From Candidatus Glassbacteria bacterium RIFCSPLOWO2_12_FULL_58_11 (lineage in GTDB: Bacteria; Gemmatimonadota; Glassbacteria; GWA2-58-10), in contig MFIX01000034.1 of NCBI GenBank assembly GCA_001780825.1, positions 42,553-62,080 on the forward strand: a stretch of 19,528 bases of DNA, read 5' to 3'. Position numbers and translations under genes: made by a program. Shown in pieces: positions 15,752 to 19,528 of this stretch; the first letter of the stretch is position 1; every line of letters starts with the position of its first letter. A model generated the notes under the pieces. That model saw only the letters and a program-made list of their open reading frames with translations. It did no database searches and was not told where the DNA came from.

Positions 15752-15778
15752 GCGGGAGCCCGAAGAGGCGTGATATTA

Positions 15779-15807
15779 TTGACTTATCGGACAATTATAT
15801 CCATATT
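15779..15807 (+). promoter_or_regulatory. Candidate sigma70-type promoter for the S41 peptidase gene
   Basis: TTGACT (15779-15784) and CATATT (15802-15807) are 17 bases apart. Transcription would start near 15814, downstream of the first in-frame ATG at 15810, which supports the later start at 15906. The pattern match is moderate. Confidence 0.42.
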
Positions 15808-15905
15808 AAATGCTTTGGTACTCATACTCGATTGATCCCGGAGCGGCAGGCGCAAAAAGCCGTCCGTTCAATTCCGCGGCGTTTTTGCAGGGAAGGTTTG
15901 TGGCG

Positions 15906-17483
15906 ATGAATTTCAATCGCGTGAAAAACCCGTATGTTTACGCCAGTTGCACGATCCTGGTGATCCTGATGTTGGGCTGGCTGTTCGGCCGGCTGATGGC
16001 CACTTCGGACAACACCTACATGCGCGTTCTGCTGCTGCAGGATGTAGTCCACCAGGTAAGCCAGCGCTATGTCGATTACATCCCGCCGGATTCCCTTTAC
16101 CGCAGAGCGGTCGAGGGGCTGCTCAGGGGGCTCGATCCCTATACCGAGCTTATCCCGGCCACTGAATTCAAGCGTTTCCAGGAGTTGCAGGTCAAGAGCG
16201 AATATGTTGGCACGGGTATCTCGATCAGCCGGACCGACAATGAGATCGTGGTGATGTCCACCTTTCCCGGCTCCTCAGCTTACCGCCAGGGGATTCAACC
16301 CGGCGACCGGGTCATCCGGGTCGATGGAATCTCCACCCGGAACTGGTCCACCGAGGAGGCCTCGCTGCATCTGCTGGGTCCGGAGAACAGCAAGGTCAGC
16401 CTGACTGTCAGCCGGCCGGGCGCTCCTGAGCCGCTGGACATCTCGCTCACCCGGGAAAAAGTAGCTGTGCCGACTGTCACCCGGCAGTTCATGCTGGATA
16501 AGGGGGTCGGTTATCTGCGCCTGTCCAGTTTCACCGAGCCGACCGCGCATGAGCTCGAGGCGGCGGTCAATGCGCTGCTGGGCCAGGGGATGAAGTCCCT
16601 GGTGCTGGACCTGCGGGACAATACCGGCGGGCTGACCTAATCGGCCATCGAAATCTGCGGTTTATTTCTGAACGGCAGGCAGTTGATAGTGTCGATGCGC
16701 GGCCGGCGCAAAGAGGACACCAGCAGTTTCTTTTCCGAGGGGAAACCGGTTTTCAAAACCCAGCCGATTGCCATCCTGACCAACTCCTTTACCGCTTCGA
16801 GCAGCGAGATAGTGGCCGGAGCGCTCCAGGATCATGACCGGGCGATCATTGTCGGTACGAATTCCTTTGGCAAGGGGCTGGTCCAGACCACTTTCCCGCT
16901 GAATTCCGGTGATATCCTCAAAATCACCACCGCCCGTTATTATACCCCGAGCGGCAGGAATATCCAGCGGGAATACCCGAGACAGCTCGATCTGGGGGAT
17001 GAGGAGCTTGAGCCCGAGGCCCAGGACACGGTCCAGAAATCCTTCAAGACCGATATGGGAAGAAAGGTCCTAGGCGGAGGCGGCATCGCTCCCGATATCG
17101 AGGTGCCCGAGGACAGCGCGGCGGGCGATCCTTTCATCGTGCAGATTCTGCCCCATGCTTTCGACTTCGCCGTGGCCTATAAAAGCCTGCACCCCAACCT
17201 CGACAAGTCTTTCAGCGTCGATCCGGCGATCTTTTCGGCTTTTATCAGCTACCTGAAAGACAAAAGCGTGGAGGTGGAGGATAAAAAGGTCGAAAAATAC
17301 CACGGCTACATTGCAAATATCCTGCTGACCTACCGCATCTCGCAGGTGACCTGGGATGAAAACACTGCTTACCGGATGGTCGCCCATGCGGATGCTCAAC
17401 TGAATAAAGCGCTGGAAATCCTCGGCAGCGGAGAAAAGCAGGCCGAGATACTGAAGCAAACTATGAAGGATGAGAGAAAGTGA
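15906..17483 (+). pseudogene. S41 (CtpA-like) processing peptidase interrupted by one in-frame TAA
   Basis: This is a C-terminal processing peptidase, a periplasmic Ser/Lys protease anchored by one N-terminal helix (residues 11-30). A PDZ domain spans about residues 92-175, and the S41 domain follows. The TAA at 16638-16640 falls in LVLDLRDNTGGLT-stop-SAIEICGLFLN. The same frame continues with all family motifs to 17483: Ser298 in TASSSEIVAG and Lys323 in FGKGLVQ, 25 residues apart as in Prc and CtpB. A product stopping at residue 244 would lack both catalytic residues. No frameshift or other damage is seen, so it is either a very young pseudogene, a base error or a readthrough gene. ATG 15906 is chosen with GGAAGG nine bases upstream. 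The last four bases overlap the next start (GTGA). Confidence 0.85.
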
Positions 17484-17764
17484 GCGAGAAAAAGCCCGCC
17501 GCCTTTAAAACTTCTCCAAAACAAGCGGCAGACAACCTCCTGGATGGTCTAAACGAAAAACCTTCGGATTTCTGGTGGAACCTGGCTTATTTCCTGATCC
17601 TTACCGCGGCGATCGGGTTCATTATCGCGAATAATCACCTGGAAAACCTGACCAGCGCCACCGGGCTTTCCATCCTCGGTATCCTGATAATTCTCGATGC
17701 CTTTCCGGCCATTTACCTGCTGAAACTGCTCTTCAACCTGACCCGCGGCGGCAGGGATAACTAA
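17480..17764 (+). CDS. Small two-helix membrane protein, unknown function
   Basis: This protein of 94 residues was not recognised as a known family. It has a polar, Lys-rich N-terminus (1-31), a first transmembrane helix at about 32-50 (WWNLAYFLILTAAIGFIIA), a short loop, a second helix at about 62-86, and a short basic tail (LTRGGRDN). Its GTG start overlaps the stop codon of the S41 peptidase gene by four bases (GTGA), so it is translationally coupled. If the peptidase stop codon is real, ribosomes would rarely reach this start and its expression should fall. The pairing suggests a membrane partner or accessory of the peptidase; that is inference. Confidence 0.75.
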   Translation: MSEKKPAAFKTSPKQAADNLLDGLNEKPSDFWWNLAYFLILTAAIGFIIANNHLENLTSATGLSILGILIILDAFPAIYLLKLLFNLTRGGRDN

Positions 17765-17817
17765 ACCACCTTTCGGTTCCCCCCGTTACCGCCCGCCGCA
17801 AGCTCCCCGGCTATTCC

Positions 17818-17916
17818 GTTCTATAGCAATTGCCAAAAATATTTTCAGTTTCTCAATAACCTTCATGGGATAAGGAGCACTAATGGGCTTCCGGGTCCCG
17901 GCAATTGCTATAGAAC
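17818..17916. repeat. Element bounded by a perfect 17-bp inverted repeat
   Basis: GTTCTATAGCAATTGCC (17818-17834) recurs exactly in reverse complement at 17900-17916, enclosing 65 bases. The arms can be read as TAGCAATTGCC ends flanked by TA on both sides, the pattern of a Tc1/mariner or IS630-type MITE. The interior codes for nothing recognisable, although AAGGAG (17872-17877) stands five bases before an ATG at 17883 that opens a 22-codon frame running out through the right arm. It lies in the 325-bp gap at 17765-18089. The rest of that gap holds a CCCGGC/GCCGGG hairpin (17996-18018) and no gene. Confidence 0.6.
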
Positions 17917-18089
17917 AATATAACTTTTATGCAAACCCTGGGAACACTTGATTTCCCTTGCAAGATACAATTAAGCGTGACAGCTATTACTATACCCCGG
18001 CTGCAAAATGCTGCCGGGATAACTCTTCCGGATGGTCCAGCTTTTCCATGTCGAATCCAAGGCGAAAGGACTTTTGGCAATCGCCATAA

Positions 18090-19280
18090 TTATTGCACCG
18101 GGAACACCATCAACTGGCTCAGGGATTCTTCCTCGCCCAGCACGATATAGGTCCCTTTTTCCGATGCCGCCACAGTTCCGATCTGGAAGCCGCGCCAGGG
18201 CAGCTCCCCGGAGATCTCCGGAGCGTGAAGGGGGAAGCGGGGATTGCCGAGGTCGTTGTAGCCGCCGGTCGACGGGTCGTAGGTGAACAGGTGCGCATAG
18301 CCCGGCAGGGCGCCCGCCACGCCGTACAGCTTGCCATCTTTGCCGAAAGCCAGGCCCTTAAGCCGCGGACTCATGATCGGCTTGCCCAGGTTGACCACCT
18401 TGCCGGTGGCCGGATTCAGCTTGAACAACTGCCCATCGCCCGCATTCCCGCCCTAAATCGTACCGTCCGGGGCCACGGCCCAGCAGTCCGCCCTTCCGAG
18501 CGCGCGGCGGCCCCAGACTTCCGGCAGCTCGTCCGGCAGGGTCGCGATTTTATCGGTCGCCGGGTCATAGCGGAAGAGGGCGTTCACCGGCCGGCTGCCG
18601 TACACCCGGCCCATTTTGTCCACCACCAGCCTCCGGCTCAGGACATCCGCCGCTTCCAGGGAATATTCGTGCAGCGTTCCCTGTGCACGCCCATCCAGGG
18701 CCGTCTCCCCGTGCACTTTGAGCTTGCCGGTACTGATCTCGTAGCAGAAAAATTTCCCGCTCGGATGCGAGATGCCGTAAAGCATCCTTCTCCCGTTGTC
18801 CGCGGCAAGAGCGAAAATACCCTCGCCCTCTACCGCCGGGCCCAAATCGCTGACTTCGAATTTCCCGGCTTTATAGAGCACCTTGAGCAAGTGGCCGTTC
18901 TCCCCCTCCCGGTCCGGCAGCGTACCGGCATAGAGCGCCTCGCCCACCCGGCCGAAACCGCTCTGGATCGTGCGCTGGCCCGGCAGCGCTTCCGCCAGGT
19001 CGAAAGCGGTCACCAGCTCCTGCTTCTGCAGGGATACCGCGAACAGGAAGGGGCTCAAGCCCTCATTGGCGCTGGTGCCGCCGATTGCGAAATCTCCGGT
19101 CACGATCAGCGAGGTGATCGCATTGCGGTAGATCGGCAGGCGGAGACGGTCGGTGTTCTCGAGCGAGACCTCGACCGCGAAACTGCCTTTCGGAGTAAAA
19201 AAGGCGTACTGCGCCCACAGGGGTTTTAAACCCGCCGCCAGAGTAATAATTGCGGCTGTCGCCAGGAATTTCGTCTTCAT
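18090..19280 (-). pseudogene. Secreted beta-propeller protein interrupted by one in-frame TAG
   Basis: This is a periplasmic or extracellular repeat protein of unknown partner, about 396 residues if read through. A Sec signal peptide (MKTKFLATAAIITLAAGLKPLWAQ) is cleaved near residue 23. The body repeats blades of the type 'G-x-L-Y-G...F-x-Y-D-P-x-T-G': for example GRVYGSRPVNALFRYDPATDK, GQLFKLNPATGKVVNLG and GKLYGVAGALPGYAHLFTYDPSTG. The TAG at 18453-18455 (codon 276) sits in VAPDGTI-stop-GGNAGDGQLF, where propellers of this kind usually have DGTIWGG, so TGG to TAG is the simplest explanation. The frame is intact afterwards to the TAA at 18090. It follows 41 bases behind the upstream gene on the same strand and is probably cotranscribed with it. 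Confidence 0.8.
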
Positions 19281-19321
19281 CGGTCATTCGCCTCGACTTA
19301 AAAAGTTGACAGCTATTAAGC

Positions 19322-19528
19322 TCATTCGGAGATTTCTTTTCCCGGATTGAAAATTATCATAAAAGGACGGCTGGCACCGGATTCACCGACATTTTCCGCT
19401 TCGCGGCTCTCTCTCCGGCCGGCGAAATACAGATTCCCCCAATCATCCTTTACATCGCAGCCGGTGACCTCGCTCACCACGTTGACCGGGAAGCGCAGCA
19501 CGACCTGTTTTTTCCTCGCCTGCGGGTC
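19322..19528 (-). CDS. C-terminal end of a protein running in from the window edge, possibly a beta-propeller
   Basis: The minus strand is open from the window end to a TGA at 19322-19324, giving 68 residues without a start. The fragment has VSEVTGCDVKDDWGNLYFAG and SRPFMIIFNPGKEIS, where 'D-x-x-G-N-L-Y-F-A-G' is typical of a propeller blade strand like those in the neighbouring gene. That neighbour begins 41 bases downstream of its stop, so they look like one operon of related secreted proteins. The family is inferred from a single blade-like motif only. Confidence 0.6.
   Translation of the reverse strand, partial: DPQARKKQVVLRFPVNVVSEVTGCDVKDDWGNLYFAGRRESREAENVGESGASRPFMIIFNPGKEISE

Noticed and set aside
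16638..18455. Stop-codon reassignment as the cause of the two internal stops
   Set aside because: One is TAA and the other TAG, while several clear genes here end normally at TAG (maf, peroxidase, methyltransferase-like) and TAA, so the standard code is in use.
18093..19229. Plus-strand open frame of 378 codons across the propeller gene
   Set aside because: It is antisense to a gene with a signal peptide and blade repeats; the product is His/Arg/Gln-rich low-quality sequence, a GC-rich shadow.
19306..19340. TTGACA on the plus strand near the window end as a promoter
   Set aside because: There is no suitable -10 at the right distance and no plus-strand gene follows; both flanking genes run the other way.
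1..19528. CRISPR array, tRNA or rRNA genes, prophage or conjugation genes
   Set aside because: No regularly spaced direct repeats, no tRNA T-loop context and no integrase, capsid, terminase or relaxase-like protein were seen.

Overview
The window is about 19.5 kb of GC-rich bacterial chromosome. It looks like an uncultured, heterotrophic Gram-negative bacterium. The evidence is an RND efflux permease, a Tat-targeted DUF2264 protein, secreted beta-propellers, a Gfo/Idh/MocA oxidoreductase of the kind common in Planctomycetes and FCB-type genomes, and archease. The lineage cannot be fixed from this sequence; an FCB-like or deep-branching phylum is only a guess. Genes are dense on both strands, with GTG and TTG starts used as well as ATG. 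I see no tRNA, rRNA, CRISPR array, transposase, integrase or phage gene.

Layout. 1-1134 (+) is the 3' part of a Gfo/Idh/MocA oxidoreductase, followed by a hairpin-rich gap. 1384-2061 (+) is a small methyltransferase-like protein; it converges with and overlaps by 26 bp a sodium:amino-acid symporter (2036-3412, -). A lone HicB-like protein (3678-3842, +) sits before a large RND efflux permease (3916-7173, -). A 319-bp divergent promoter region separates the permease from a Tat-exported DUF2264 protein (7493-9526, +). Next come a degenerate HD-GYP-like protein (about 9833-11200, +) and, converging on it, archease (11245-11673, -). A 356-bp gap with three inverted repeats leads into dtd and maf (12030-13135, +), then an exported glutathione peroxidase, a roughly 118-bp palindromic repeat, and a GT39-type membrane glycosyltransferase (14081-15751, +). 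An S41 processing peptidase (15906-17483, +) is interrupted by one in-frame TAA and is translationally coupled to a two-helix membrane protein. After a gap with a perfect 17-bp inverted repeat comes a secreted beta-propeller (18090-19280, -), interrupted by one in-frame TAG, and the C-terminal end of another protein (19322-19528, -).

How the genes relate. Most are housekeeping or envelope genes, and no multi-gene accessory system is evident. dtd and maf form a small quality-control pair (D-aminoacyl-tRNA and non-canonical nucleotide clean-up), followed on the same strand by an exported peroxidase. The symporter, RND pump, glycosyltransferase, S41 peptidase and exported DUF2264 and propeller proteins are envelope or nutrient functions.

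The observations most worth checking are the two independent in-frame stop codons within about 1.8 kb in otherwise intact genes, the two MITE-like inverted-repeat elements, the loss of HD and GYP motif residues in the HD-GYP-like protein, the orphan HicB, and the partner-less RND pump with an enlarged central loop. I did not find a clear previously undescribed system.
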